Assembly (NCBI GenBank): GCA_963714875.1
Contig: CAVQQI010000008.1
Coordinates: 248,001-312,000 of the forward strand
Length of the DNA: 64,000 nt
Origin: JBAOHV01 sp963714875
GTDB taxonomy: Bacteria; Actinomycetota; Acidimicrobiia; Acidimicrobiales; Microtrichaceae
Direction of reading: 5' to 3'
Under the pieces are notes generated by a model that was not told the DNA's origin, made no database searches, and saw nothing but the letters and a program-made list of their open reading frames with translations. The translations under genes and the position numbers were made by a program. Positions 9,521 to 17,564 of this stretch are shown here, one piece after another; the stretch's first letter is position 1, and each line of letters opens with the position of its first letter.

Positions 9521-10962
9521 TGTCCCTGTCCCTTCGTGAAGCCGGCCTCGCCGTCGAACGCGAACAGGCCCTCGGTCTTGATCGGCTCCAGGCCGGCGTT
9601 GGCCAGACGGCTCTGGAGCTCGATGACCGTGAGGGCGTCGGTGGTCCCGCCGTCGGGTGCCAGGAACCTGCAGCGCCAGTGGTCGGTGCAGAGCGTCTCG
9701 GGCGAGCCGTCGGGCCAGACCTTCTGACCTCGGTTGGACACCATGTTCAGCTCCAGGCCGTCGCCGGTGTGGGGGAGCAGGAGCTGGGCGAGCTCGTCGG
9801 GTGAACCGTCGGTCCAGTCCAGGAAGACGTCGATGCCGAGCTGGGTCTTGGTGGCCCTGGGGCGCTCGGCCAACTCGACCGAGATGGACTCGCCCGCGCG
9901 GTACTCCACGGGGGTGAGCGTGGACGGCCGCTTCCCGACCCGCTCGATCACCGCATCCGCGAACTCGCTGGTGCCGACCTTCTGGGTCGAGACCGACTCG
10001 TCGTAGATGTCGTAGGTGTGGATGCCGTCCTCGATGGTGGTGAGCCACGCGTTGTGGACCTTCGTCGCGACGTCGCCCTGGCCGATGTGCACCAGCATCT
10101 GCACCGCTCCCATGAGCAGACCCGAGGGGTTGGCCAGGTTCTGGCCGGCACGCCGGGGGGCGGAGCCGTGGATGGCCTCGAACATCGACACGTGCGAGCC
10201 GATGTTGGCGCTGCCGGCGAGTCCGACCGATCCGGCGATCTGCGCCGCGACGTCGGAGAGGATGTCGCCGTACAGGTTCTGCACCACGATCACGTCGAAC
10301 GCCTCGGGTGTGTCGGCCATCTTGGCGGCGCCGATGTCGACGATCCAGTGCTCGTTCTCGATGTCGGGGTACTCCGTGGCCACCTCCTCGAACACCTTGT
10401 GGAAGAGACCGTCGGTCAGCTTCATGATGTTGTCCTTGGAGAACGCCGTGACCTTCTTGCGGCCGTGGGCCCGTGCGTACTCGAAGGCGTAGCGGGAGAT
10501 GCGCTCGCACCCGGGGCGCGAGATGAGCTTGAGGCACTGCACGACCTCGTCGGTCTGCTGGTGCTCGATGCCTGCGTAGAGGTCCTCTTCGTTCTCACGC
10601 ACGATCACGACGTCCATGCCGGGGTGCTTGGTCGCCACGAAGGGGGCGAACGCGACGCTGGGGCGGATGTTGGCGTACATGCCGAAGGTCTTGCGGATGG
10701 TGACGTTCAGGCTCTTGAAGCCGCCACCCTGGGGGGTGGTGATGGGGGCCTTCAGGAACACCTTGGTGCGTCGCAGCGATGCGAACGCCTCAGGAGCGAT
10801 CCCCGCGGTGTAGCCCTGCTCGTACATGGCCTCGCCGATCGTGATCTCGTCGATGTCGAGCGAGGCGCCCGCAGCGTCGAGGATGCGCAGCGTCGCATCC
10901 ATGATCTCGGGGCCGATCCCGTCACCGCGCGCAACGGTGATGGGTGTGGGGGTGGTGCTCAT
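9517..10962 (-). CDS. icd: NADP-dependent isocitrate dehydrogenase (Thermus-like long form)
   Basis: This enzyme oxidatively decarboxylates isocitrate to 2-oxoglutarate in the TCA cycle. It has 481 residues: an isocitrate/isopropylmalate dehydrogenase core (ITVARGDGIGPEIM, the KSLNVTIRKTFGMYANIRP substrate loop, VDIGAAKMADTPEAFDVIVVQNLYGDILSD and MFEAIHGSAPRRAGQNLANP) plus a C-terminal extension of about 150 residues, as in the Thermus-type enzyme. ATG 10962 is preferred because AGGAG lies about six bases upstream; an in-frame upstream ATG has no such site. It heads an overlapping three-gene operon and a good promoter lies upstream (11012-11040). Confidence 0.88.
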   Translation of the reverse strand: MSTTPTPITVARGDGIGPEIMDATLRILDAAGASLDIDEITIGEAMYEQGYTAGIAPEAFASLRRTKVFLKAPITTPQGGGFKSLNVTIRKTFGMYANIRPSVAFAPFVATKHPGMDVVIVRENEEDLYAGIEHQQTDEVVQCLKLISRPGCERISRYAFEYARAHGRKKVTAFSKDNIMKLTDGLFHKVFEEVATEYPDIENEHWIVDIGAAKMADTPEAFDVIVVQNLYGDILSDVAAQIAGSVGLAGSANIGSHVSMFEAIHGSAPRRAGQNLANPSGLLMGAVQMLVHIGQGDVATKVHNAWLTTIEDGIHTYDIYDESVSTQKVGTSEFADAVIERVGKRPSTLTPVEYRAGESISVELAERPRATKTQLGIDVFLDWTDGSPDELAQLLLPHTGDGLELNMVSNRGQKVWPDGSPETLCTDHWRCRFLAPDGGTTDALTVIELQSRLANAGLEPIKTEGLFAFDGEAGFTKGQGQ

Positions 10963-11011
10963 GGTGACTCCTGATGTTCCGGGCGGCATCCAGCGACCGC
11001 CGTGCGGGCGG

Positions 11012-11040
11012 AGTCTAGTTCACGAAGTACAATTCGGCAA
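11012..11040 (-). promoter_or_regulatory. Promoter of the icd operon
   Basis: On the minus strand a -35 TTGCCG (11040-11035) is separated by exactly 17 bases from a -10 TAGACT (11017-11012). Transcription would start near 11005, leaving a leader of about 40 bases that contains the AGGAG site of icd. Confidence 0.5.
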
Positions 11041-11106
11041 TTGAGCCACGTGTGTCGGGTGTCGCGGCCGCTGGATGCGCGTGCTCGGCACTCGTGGTGC
11101 GACGGG

Positions 11107-11112
11107 TAGCGT
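11107..11112 (+). promoter_or_regulatory. -10 box TAGCGT, leaderless promoter candidate
   Basis: TAGCGT lies six bases before the GTG start at 11119, with no Shine-Dalgarno sequence in between. Confidence 0.45.
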
Positions 11113-11118
11113 GGAACC

Positions 11119-12396
11119 GTGTCGACGTGGTCCGATCCCGTGCCCGCGGAGGCAGTTCTCGATCACATCGGCGCGGGGACCGATCTGATCGTCCCGCTCG
11201 CAGCGGGCGAGCCGCTGGGACTGCTCGACGTCGTCGAGGCCGCGGGGGACACCCTCGAGGGCGTGACGGTGCACCAGATGCATGCGCTGGCCGAGCGTGG
11301 CTACCTCGACGGGCGCTACGGCAGTCGGCTCCGGCACGTGTCCTACTTCCTGTCGCCGGTGACGCGACCGCACTACCACGCCGGTGGGATCGACCTGGTG
11401 CCGGCGCACTTCAGCGAGGTGCCGTTGCTGCTGCGGGCGGGCTGCGAGCGTCCGCTGATCCTGGCAGCCGCGTCGCCGCCCGACCGCCACGGCTACTTCT
11501 CGCTCGGCACGAACGCCGACTACGTCGCGTCCTTCGTGGGGCGCTGGCCGATCTTCCTCGAGGTCAACGAGCAGATGCCACGGACGTTCGGTCGCAACTC
11601 GGTGCACGTCAGCCAGGTGCTGGGCTGGTCCAGGGTCGATCGTCCGCTCGCCGAGGTGCACCCGGTCGAGCCGGACAGGATCGACCATGCGATCGCGGCG
11701 CTGATCGCCGAGCGGGTGCCCGACCGGGCGACCGTCCAGGCCGGGATCGGCTCCATCCCCAACGCCGTGCTCTCCGCGCTCGGCGATCACCGCGACCTCG
11801 GCATCCACACCGAGCTGATCTCCGACGGGGTGGCCGACCTGATCGAGTCCGGTGTGGTCACCGGCGTGTACAAGCGGCGACGCCCGAACCAGTCGGTCAC
11901 GACGTTCGCGTTGGGGACACGCCGGCTGTACACCTTCCTGCACGAGAACCCGTCGATCCAGTTCCAGCCGGTGGAGTGGGTCAACGACCCGCGCATCATC
12001 GCCCAGCAACCGCTCATGGTGTCGATCAACGCGACCACCGAGGTGGACCTGCTGGGCCAGGCCGCCTCGGAGACGATCGCGGGCAGGTACTACTCGGGTT
12101 CGGGCGGCCAGGCCGACTTCGCCCGCGGTGCCATGTTCAGCGAGGGGGGTCAGGGGTTCCTCGTGACCCGTTCGACCACCAGCGACGGAGCGACGTCGAA
12201 GATCGTGTCGCGTCTCGCCCGTGGTTCGGTCGTGACCACGCTGAAGAACACCGTCGACAAGGTGGTCACCGAGTGGGGCGTCGCCGAACTCCGCGGCGGG
12301 TCCCTGAGCGCCCGGGCGCGCAGCCTGATCGACATCGCCCATCCCGACTTCCGCGAGCAACTCGAGCGCGAAGCACGCCAGCTCGGCTACCTGTGA
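11119..12396 (+). CDS. Acetyl-CoA hydrolase/transferase family protein
   Basis: This family moves CoA between an acyl-CoA and a carboxylate (4-hydroxybutyrate, succinate or acetate) or hydrolyses the thioester. The 425-residue protein has the two-domain fold: HYHAGGIDLVPAHFSEVPLL and the DRHGYFSLGTNADY segment in the N-terminal half, then VQAGIGSIPNAVLSALGDH, LGIHTELISDGVADLIESG, NATTEVDLLGQAASE and SGSGGQADFARGA in the C-terminal half. The GTG start is supported by a TAGCGT box six bases upstream. The gene diverges from icd. The exact CoA partner cannot be read from sequence. Confidence 0.85.
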   Translation: MSTWSDPVPAEAVLDHIGAGTDLIVPLAAGEPLGLLDVVEAAGDTLEGVTVHQMHALAERGYLDGRYGSRLRHVSYFLSPVTRPHYHAGGIDLVPAHFSEVPLLLRAGCERPLILAAASPPDRHGYFSLGTNADYVASFVGRWPIFLEVNEQMPRTFGRNSVHVSQVLGWSRVDRPLAEVHPVEPDRIDHAIAALIAERVPDRATVQAGIGSIPNAVLSALGDHRDLGIHTELISDGVADLIESGVVTGVYKRRRPNQSVTTFALGTRRLYTFLHENPSIQFQPVEWVNDPRIIAQQPLMVSINATTEVDLLGQAASETIAGRYYSGSGGQADFARGAMFSEGGQGFLVTRSTTSDGATSKIVSRLARGSVVTTLKNTVDKVVTEWGVAELRGGSLSARARSLIDIAHPDFREQLEREARQLGYL

Positions 12397-12398
12397 CG

Positions 12399-12420
12399 CC
12401 GGGGTCGTCTCCGACCCCGG
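12399..12420 (+). terminator. GC-rich hairpin after the CoA hydrolase/transferase gene
   Basis: CCGGGGTCG (12399-12407) and CGACCCCGG (12412-12420) form a perfect 9-bp stem with a TCTC loop. The stem begins three bases after the stop codon. It lacks a U-run, as do most actinobacterial terminators. Confidence 0.55.
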
Positions 12421-12528
12421 GCCAGGACCAGCGATCCACGCGGGGTCGTCTGCTGCGGCTGGTGCGCTGAACGTCGACCCGACGATCGACATCGGCGAAC
12501 CGGGTCGCCCGGCCGGGCCGTCGGCGTC

Positions 12529-12534
12529 CATGAT
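12529..12534 (+). promoter_or_regulatory. -10-like box CATGAT before azlC
   Basis: CATGAT sits six bases before the azlC ATG with no ribosome-binding site in between. It is a weaker match to TANNNT than the other boxes, but the spacing is the same. Confidence 0.3.
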
Positions 12535-12540
12535 GGTCCG

Positions 12541-13266
12541 ATGTCGCGCCCTGATCTGCGCGCCGGGGCCATGGCGATCCTGCCGATGCTCATCGGTGTG
12601 ATCCCCTTCGGTCTGGTGGCCGGCGTGACACCGGTGGCAGAGGGACTGGGCACCGGCACTGCGGTCGGGTTCTCGACGATCGTGTTCGCGGGGGCCTCGC
12701 AGCTGGCCGCGATCGATGTGCTCTCCAACGGCGGCGGTGCGGTCGTGGCGGCTCTGGCTGCGCTGACCATCAACCTGCGGATGCTGTTGTACTCGGCATC
12801 GATCGCGCCGTACCTGTCCCGTGAGCGGTTCGGCCGCAGGATGCTCGTCGCGTACCTGATGACCGACCAGGCCTACGCCGTGTCGATCATCAGGTGGGCG
12901 GGGGAGTCCACCGAGGACCGTCGACCGGCCACGCTGCAGCGCCGCTTCTCCTACTACGTCGGCGCCGGCCTGACCTTGTGGACGACCTGGCAGGCCAGCA
13001 CCGTCGCGGGGGCGCTGCTGGGCAACTCCGTGCCGGCGTCGGTGCCGCTGGACTTCGCGGTCCCCCTGGTGTTCCTGGTCCTGCTCATCCCGACGCTGTC
13101 GCACCTGCACGCCGTGGTCGCCGCCGCGGTCGGAGGGGTGGTCACGGTGATCGCGCTCGAGCTGGGCGTGGGTCCGCTCGCGGTGATGATCGGTGCGCTG
13201 GCCGGAGTGGCGGCGGGCGCCGCGGTCGACACCAGCGATCCGATCGAACGGGCGTCGCTCCGGTGA
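12541..13266 (+). CDS. azlC: AzlC family branched-chain amino acid exporter subunit
   Basis: This is a 241-residue membrane protein with about six hydrophobic helices. It belongs to the AzlC/YgaZ family, which exports branched-chain amino acids together with a small AzlD partner. Family features are AGAMAILPMLIGVIPFGLVAG at the N-terminus, FAGASQLAAIDVLSNGG, INLRMLLYSASIAPYL and YLMTDQAYAVSI. The stop overlaps the azlD GTG (GTGA), so the two subunits are translationally coupled. Confidence 0.9.
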   Translation: MSRPDLRAGAMAILPMLIGVIPFGLVAGVTPVAEGLGTGTAVGFSTIVFAGASQLAAIDVLSNGGGAVVAALAALTINLRMLLYSASIAPYLSRERFGRRMLVAYLMTDQAYAVSIIRWAGESTEDRRPATLQRRFSYYVGAGLTLWTTWQASTVAGALLGNSVPASVPLDFAVPLVFLVLLIPTLSHLHAVVAAAVGGVVTVIALELGVGPLAVMIGALAGVAAGAAVDTSDPIERASLR

Positions 13267-13583
13267 GCGCCACGTGGACCGCGATCCTGCTGGCGGGCGC
13301 GGGCACCTTCGCCATGCGTGCGTCGTTCCTCGCCGCTGCGCACCGGTTGGCCGCGGTGCCGCCGTGGGTGCAGCGACTGCTGCGTCAGATTCCGCCGGCG
13401 GCGTTGGCCTCGCTGGTGGTGCCGGCGCTGGTGCGTCCCGACGGTCAGCTGTCCTTGGCCCAGCCGCGTCTGGCGGCTGGCGTGCTGGCCGCGCTGGTTG
13501 CCTGGCGGACCCGCAATGTGGCCCTGACGTTGGTGGTTGGGCTGGTCGCACTGGTGGTCGCCGAGGCGCTGGGATGGACATGA
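13263..13583 (+). CDS. azlD: AzlD family branched-chain amino acid transport subunit
   Basis: This 106-residue, four-helix membrane protein is the small partner of AzlC. AGAGTFAMRASFL, LLRQIPPAALASLVVPALV and ARLAAGVLAALVAWRTRNVALTLVVGL-like stretches match the family. The GTG start at 13263 overlaps the azlC stop. Confidence 0.88.
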   Translation: MSATWTAILLAGAGTFAMRASFLAAAHRLAAVPPWVQRLLRQIPPAALASLVVPALVRPDGQLSLAQPRLAAGVLAALVAWRTRNVALTLVVGLVALVVAEALGWT

Positions 13584-13618
13584 CCTCACAGAACCGCGCC
13601 GGCGGACGTTGACCTGTC

Positions 13619-14106
13619 GTGGCGTCGCAACCGTTCGAGCAGGTGGTGCAGGAGCACGGGCCGACCGTGTTGCGTGTCTGTCGGTCGCTGCTGGGTGAGC
13701 ACGAGGCCCAGGACGCGTGGGCCGAGACGTTCCTCTCGGCGCTGCGTGCGTACCCGGAGCTGCCCGAGGGCTCGAACGTGGTCGGGTGGCTGGTGACCAT
13801 CGCCCATCGCCGATCCATCGACCAGTTGCGGGTGGCGTCGCGGTCGCCGGTGCCGAGTGCCACCCTGCCCGAGAACGTCACCGGGTGTGACCGGCGCGAG
13901 CGGAGGGCTCCTCGACGATCCGCTGCGCGTGGCTGCTGCGGTCCCTCCCGCCGAAGCAGCGGGGCGCAGTGATCTACCGCTACCTGGCCGACATGTCCTA
14001 CGAGGACGTCGGGGAGCTGATCGGCAGTTCACCCGCCGCAGCCCGCCGCAGCGCCGCGGATGGCATCGCCGCTCTGCGCAGGGCCCGCACCGAAGGAGCG
14101 ATGTGA
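13619..14106 (+). CDS. ECF-type RNA polymerase sigma factor, frameshifted
   Basis: The N-terminal half carries sigma region 2 (EQVVQEHGPTVLRVCRSLLGEHEAQDAWAETFLSALRAYPEL, GWLVTIAHRRSIDQLR). The C-terminal half carries region 4 (LLRSLPPKQRGAVIYRYLADMSYEDVGELIGSSPAAARR). The two halves are in different frames, with changes between about 13885 and 13950, each fitting one extra base. The rebuilt protein is about 160 residues. GTG 13619 is the start. The stop overlaps the next start (TGATG at 14104), pairing it with a methylguanine-DNA methyltransferase. No anti-sigma factor is adjacent. Confidence 0.75.
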
Positions 14107-14779
14107 TGGATCCGACGACCGCACCCCCGTGACGGGATCCGACCGCACCTCTCCGGTCGGGGCGAGCACCCCTGATGATGTCGTGGCTGCCGTCGGGTTC
14201 GGCGGACCTCGAGCAGGTGCCGAGCAGCCTGCGGGAGGAGTTGGCGGTGCGTGCCGAGGCCGAGGGTCTGGTCGACGTCGAGTACCGCATCGTCGGACAG
14301 TCCGTTCGGCGACCTGTTGGTCGCGGCCACACCCGTCGGGGTGGTCCGTGTGGCGTTCGCGGTCGAGGATCACGACCGGGTCCTGGGCGAGCTGGCGGCA
14401 TCGGTGAGTCCACGCATCCTGCGCGCAGCCGGTCGCACCGACGCAGTCGTGGAGCAGCTGACCGAGTACTTCGAGCGCCGGCGCCGGCACTTCGAGCGTG
14501 GCGATCGACCTGCAGCTCGTACACGGGTTCCGACGTCAGATCGTGTCGCAGCTCCCCGAGATCACCTACGGGACGACCGAGAGCTACGGCCAGGTGGCCC
14601 GACGCGCCGGCAGTCCCGGCGCGTCGCGGGCCGTGGGAAGTGCCTGTTCGCACAACCCGCTGCCGGTGGTGCTGCCGTGTCACCGCGTGGTGCGCAGCGA
14701 CGGATCGATCGGTCAGTACCTCGGCGGTGTCGAGGTCAAGCGAGCACTGCTCCGGCTGGAGTCGTCCGCAGATCGATGA
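14106..14779 (+). CDS. ogt: Methylated-DNA-[protein]-cysteine S-methyltransferase, frameshifted
   Basis: This suicide enzyme transfers the alkyl group from O6-alkylguanine in DNA to its own Cys. The active-site motif GSACSHNPLPVVLPCHRVV is intact near 14640-14690, preceded by the DNA-binding helix-turn-helix (YGTTESYGQVARRAG). The N-terminal domain reads SPFGDLLVAATPVGVVRVAFAVED. The frame changes near 14130 and 14180, at 14295-14296 (a doubled G that, if single, restores IVDSPFGDLL), and near 14495. A spacer of about 50 residues precedes the catalytic part. Start-stop overlap couples it to the ECF sigma factor, suggesting alkylation-responsive control. Its 3' end overlaps the converging SGNH gene by 44 bases. 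Confidence 0.8.
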
Positions 14780-15527
14780 CGGGGTCGCGTCGGCCGAGCA
14801 GCGCCCGTTCCACATAGGGCAGGAACAACTCCGCCCACAGCTCGTGGCCGTGATGGTTCGGGTGGAACAGGTCGGCAGCGAACAGCTCGAGGCCTCGTGC
14901 GCGGAAGTGGGGGTCCGACAGCCGACCCACCGGCACGCGGTGGACTGCGTCCAGGTCGGCCACCACCAACTTGTGGGCCCGGTCGATGCTGGCGCTGCGT
15001 CGCGCCACGACCGGGGCGAAGGTGCGCGGCAGGCGGGGGATCACCGACAGGTCGCCGATGCCCAGGGTCACCACCGGGGCGACGGCGGACAGCTGCACCA
15101 GGATCGAGTCCAGCTGGCGCGAGTACGTGCGGGCGGGTGTGGCGTGGAGCACGTCGTTCGCTCCGATGGCGACGACGAACAGATCGGGTGGGTCCTCCAG
15201 CGCCGCGGGCAGCTGCTGCTCCAGCACGTCGCGCGCTCGCGAACCACCCCTGGCGACGCTGTGGAGCTCCACGCTCCACCGCAGGCGGTCGGCCAGGCGG
15301 GCGACCCAGATCTGCTCGTCCCGCTCGAGCCCCGGACCGGTCATGGAGCTGTCGCCGAGCACCGTGAGGCGCACGGTGGTCGCGGGACCTCGACCGTAGG
15401 TCCCGCTCGGGTCCAGGTCGGCGAACTGCGGCAGCGGCGCGTGGGCGCTGTGTCTGACCTGTGCCAGCAGGCCGCCCGCCGTGGCGAGGGCCACCCCTGG
15501 CACGCCGAGGGCGATGCCGCGTCTCAT
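14736..15527 (-). CDS. SGNH/GDSL-type hydrolase, secreted or membrane-anchored
   Basis: This is a 263-residue esterase/lipase-like hydrolase. The N-terminus (MRRGIALGVPGVALATAGGLLA) looks like a signal peptide or anchor. Catalytic blocks are present in order: TVLGDSSMTG (nucleophile Ser, block I), GGSRARDV (Gly block II), AIGANDVL (Asn block III) and DLFHPNHHGHELWA (Asp and His, block V). The substrate is unknown; members act on acyl, acetyl or glycosyl esters in the envelope. The gene converges on the methyltransferase gene with a 44-base antisense overlap. Confidence 0.85.
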   Translation of the reverse strand: MRRGIALGVPGVALATAGGLLAQVRHSAHAPLPQFADLDPSGTYGRGPATTVRLTVLGDSSMTGPGLERDEQIWVARLADRLRWSVELHSVARGGSRARDVLEQQLPAALEDPPDLFVVAIGANDVLHATPARTYSRQLDSILVQLSAVAPVVTLGIGDLSVIPRLPRTFAPVVARRSASIDRAHKLVVADLDAVHRVPVGRLSDPHFRARGLELFAADLFHPNHHGHELWAELFLPYVERALLGRRDPVIDLRTTPAGAVLA

Positions 15528-15611
15528 GACTGAATACGGTGACGCATGGCACTTCGATCGTCAACGGAGTTGCGCCGTTCGGGAAGTTTCACCCGTTGCC
15601 GCACGGGACGC

Positions 15612-15640
15612 TTGTGGTCGGGGCTGGGTCCCCCTAATGT
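15612..15640 (+). promoter_or_regulatory. Promoter of the diiron protein gene
   Basis: A -35 TTGTGG (15612-15617) and a -10 TAATGT (15635-15640) are separated by 17 bases. The -10 is embedded in a perfect palindrome (15637-15655). An AGGGGG ribosome-binding site follows near 15676. Confidence 0.5.
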
Positions 15641-15655
15641 GACCACTGGTCACAT
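15637..15655 (+). promoter_or_regulatory. Perfect 19-bp palindromic operator
   Basis: ATGTGACCACTGGTCACAT has two 9-base arms around one central base with no mismatch. It overlaps the -10 and the expected transcription start of the downstream diiron gene, so a bound dimer would block transcription. The TetR gene at 16873-17505 is the nearest candidate regulator. The arms resemble a CRP/FNR half-site (TGTGA) but the central spacing is seven rather than six. Confidence 0.65.
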
Positions 15656-15687
15656 CGACCAGTTCGCGTTGATCCAGGGGGAACCAC

Positions 15688-16836
15688 ATGAGCCGCACAG
15701 ATGCAGAGATCCTCGACCGTTCCGACGTCGATGACCTGGACGCGATCCTGGCGATCAGCAACACCGAACGTGACGAGGCGATCCACTGCGTCACCGACAA
15801 CGCGGATGCCATCTTCACGTGGGACTACGAGAAGGGGGCCCGACCGCCGCTCGCCAAGCTCTACGAGAAGGCGAAGCACTCGATGTGGAACGGCGAGACC
15901 GACCTGGACTGGTCGATCGAGGTGGACCAGGAGCGCTACGCCCGCGAGTCGCCCATGACCATGAACGCCGAGACGCTCACCGAGCTCGGGATCGACCTGA
16001 CCGGTAGCTCGCTGCAGCACTGGGGCGAGAAGGAATGGGTCGAGCACTCGATCCAGAGCCAGAACTGGAGTCTGAGCCAGTTCATGCACGGCGAGCAGGG
16101 CGCGCTCATCTGCACCGCGAAGATCGTCGAGACCGTGCCGTGGATCGATGCCAAGTACTACGCCTCGACCCAGGTCATGGACGAGGCCCGCCACGTCGAG
16201 GTGTTCGCGAAGTACCTCGACACCAAGTTGTCGGGCCACTACCCGGTCAACCACCACCTGCGGTTGCTGCTCGACGACATCATCGCCGACAGCCGCTGGG
16301 ACATGACCTACCTGGGGATGCAGGTCATGGTCGAGGGACTGGCTCTCGCCGCGTTCGGGATGGCCTACCAGGTCACGCCGGACCCGCTGCTGAAGCAGCT
16401 GCTGCGCTACGTCATGAGCGACGAGGCCCGCCACGTGGCGTTCGGCGTGCTGTCGTTGCAGGAGTACTACGCCGGACTCACCGAGGTCGAGTTGCTCGAA
16501 CGTCAGGAGTTCGCGTTCGAAGCAGCGGTGCGCATGCGCGACCGCTTCCTGCAGCAGGAGGTCTGGGAACGCGCCGGGGTGCCGGTCAAGGAGGCCATCG
16601 CGCTGTTCCGTCAGGACGACCCGGAGCTCAAGAACGCGGATCCGTTCCAGCAGCTGCTCTTCTCGAAGATCGTGCCGAACTGCAAGAAGCTCGGTCTGTT
16701 GGACGCGAACGACGGCTGGCTGCGCAAGCGATTCGACACCCTCGGGGTGAGCCAGTTCGAGAGCTGGGTCGACACCGGCGAGGAGTACGAGCTGCTCGAC
16801 GAGGTGGCGAAGGACCGGGCCGACCAGTCGGCCTGA
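15688..16836 (+). CDS. Ferritin-like (AurF/R2-type) diiron protein
   Basis: This is a 382-residue helical protein of the ferritin-like superfamily. Two DEARHV motifs (in STQVMDEARHVEVF and YVMSDEARHVAFG), with matching Glu residues on partner helices (HGEQGALI, MVEGLALAAFG), supply the usual diiron ligand set (E, ExxH, E, ExxH). Such proteins are N-oxygenases, desaturase-like oxidases or unknown oxygenases. ATG 15688 follows AGGGGGAACC at a good distance. It sits alone between an operator-controlled promoter and the converging TetR gene, which suggests inducible expression. Confidence 0.82.
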   Translation: MSRTDAEILDRSDVDDLDAILAISNTERDEAIHCVTDNADAIFTWDYEKGARPPLAKLYEKAKHSMWNGETDLDWSIEVDQERYARESPMTMNAETLTELGIDLTGSSLQHWGEKEWVEHSIQSQNWSLSQFMHGEQGALICTAKIVETVPWIDAKYYASTQVMDEARHVEVFAKYLDTKLSGHYPVNHHLRLLLDDIIADSRWDMTYLGMQVMVEGLALAAFGMAYQVTPDPLLKQLLRYVMSDEARHVAFGVLSLQEYYAGLTEVELLERQEFAFEAAVRMRDRFLQQEVWERAGVPVKEAIALFRQDDPELKNADPFQQLLFSKIVPNCKKLGLLDANDGWLRKRFDTLGVSQFESWVDTGEEYELLDEVAKDRADQSA

Positions 16837-16872
16837 ACCCCAGCTGTGGTCTGATCCTCGGCCGCGATCGGC

Positions 16873-17505
16873 TCAGCTGCCGAAGGCGGCCTCGAAGACG
16901 GCCATCAGCCGGTCGATGCCCTTCGCCGGGTCGGAGCTGCCGAGTCCCAGCAGCGGGTCCAGCTCCGGGTGACTCGGTGCCAGCGCCAGGTGGGGGAGCA
17001 CCAGCAGCAGCAGCGACATGAACGCGTCCAGGTCGGCGTCGGCACGCAGCCAGCCGTCACGTTGGGCATCGACAAGGATCGGCCGGAGGAACCCCAGCAG
17101 GTGTTCATCGACGATCGCCCGGGCAGCGGAGCGGGCCTCGGGGTCCGGCTCGAGGAACACCGCTGCGGACAGCGATCGGTCGACCGGGTTCTGCACGAAG
17201 TAGTCGACCCACGTCCCCAACAACTCCGAGCACGCCGGGAAGAACCCGGCTGTCCAGTCGAGCGTTTCGACCCGGTCCGACATGGCGTCACCGATGCGTT
17301 CCACCGCCCGGTCGCACAGGTGTGCGAACAGGTCGACCTTGTCGTCGAAGTACTGGAACAGGCTGCCCTTGGCCACCCCGGCCTCGCGGGCGATGACGTT
17401 CAGGCTGCCGCGGGAGAAGCCGTTGAGCGCGAACTCCGCCTCGGCGGCGGCGAGCACGGCATCCCGGCGTGCCTGGGGAAGTCGGTTCCAGGTGTCGGTC
17501 GGCAT
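16873..17505 (-). CDS. TetR family transcriptional regulator
   Basis: This 210-residue regulator has an N-terminal TetR DNA-binding domain (RRDAVLAAAEAEFALNGF, VIAREAGVAKGSLFQYFDDK) and a helical ligand-binding C-terminus. ATG 17505 gives the usual short leader before the helix-turn-helix. It converges with the diiron gene and diverges from the DUF1295 gene (17565), so it could control either. The palindrome at 15637-15655 is the only strong operator-like site nearby. Confidence 0.88.
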   Translation of the reverse strand: MPTDTWNRLPQARRDAVLAAAEAEFALNGFSRGSLNVIAREAGVAKGSLFQYFDDKVDLFAHLCDRAVERIGDAMSDRVETLDWTAGFFPACSELLGTWVDYFVQNPVDRSLSAAVFLEPDPEARSAARAIVDEHLLGFLRPILVDAQRDGWLRADADLDAFMSLLLLVLPHLALAPSHPELDPLLGLGSSDPAKGIDRLMAVFEAAFGS

Positions 17506-17564
17506 TGCATCCCATCGGAAGGTCGGCGACGAAGACGATAGCGGTGGTGATGGAATGAGTGCCC

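Noticed and set aside
15637..15655. CRP/FNR-type binding site
   Set aside because: The TGTGA arms are seven bases apart rather than six and the symmetry centre is a single base. The site overlaps the -10, which suits a repressor better than an activator.
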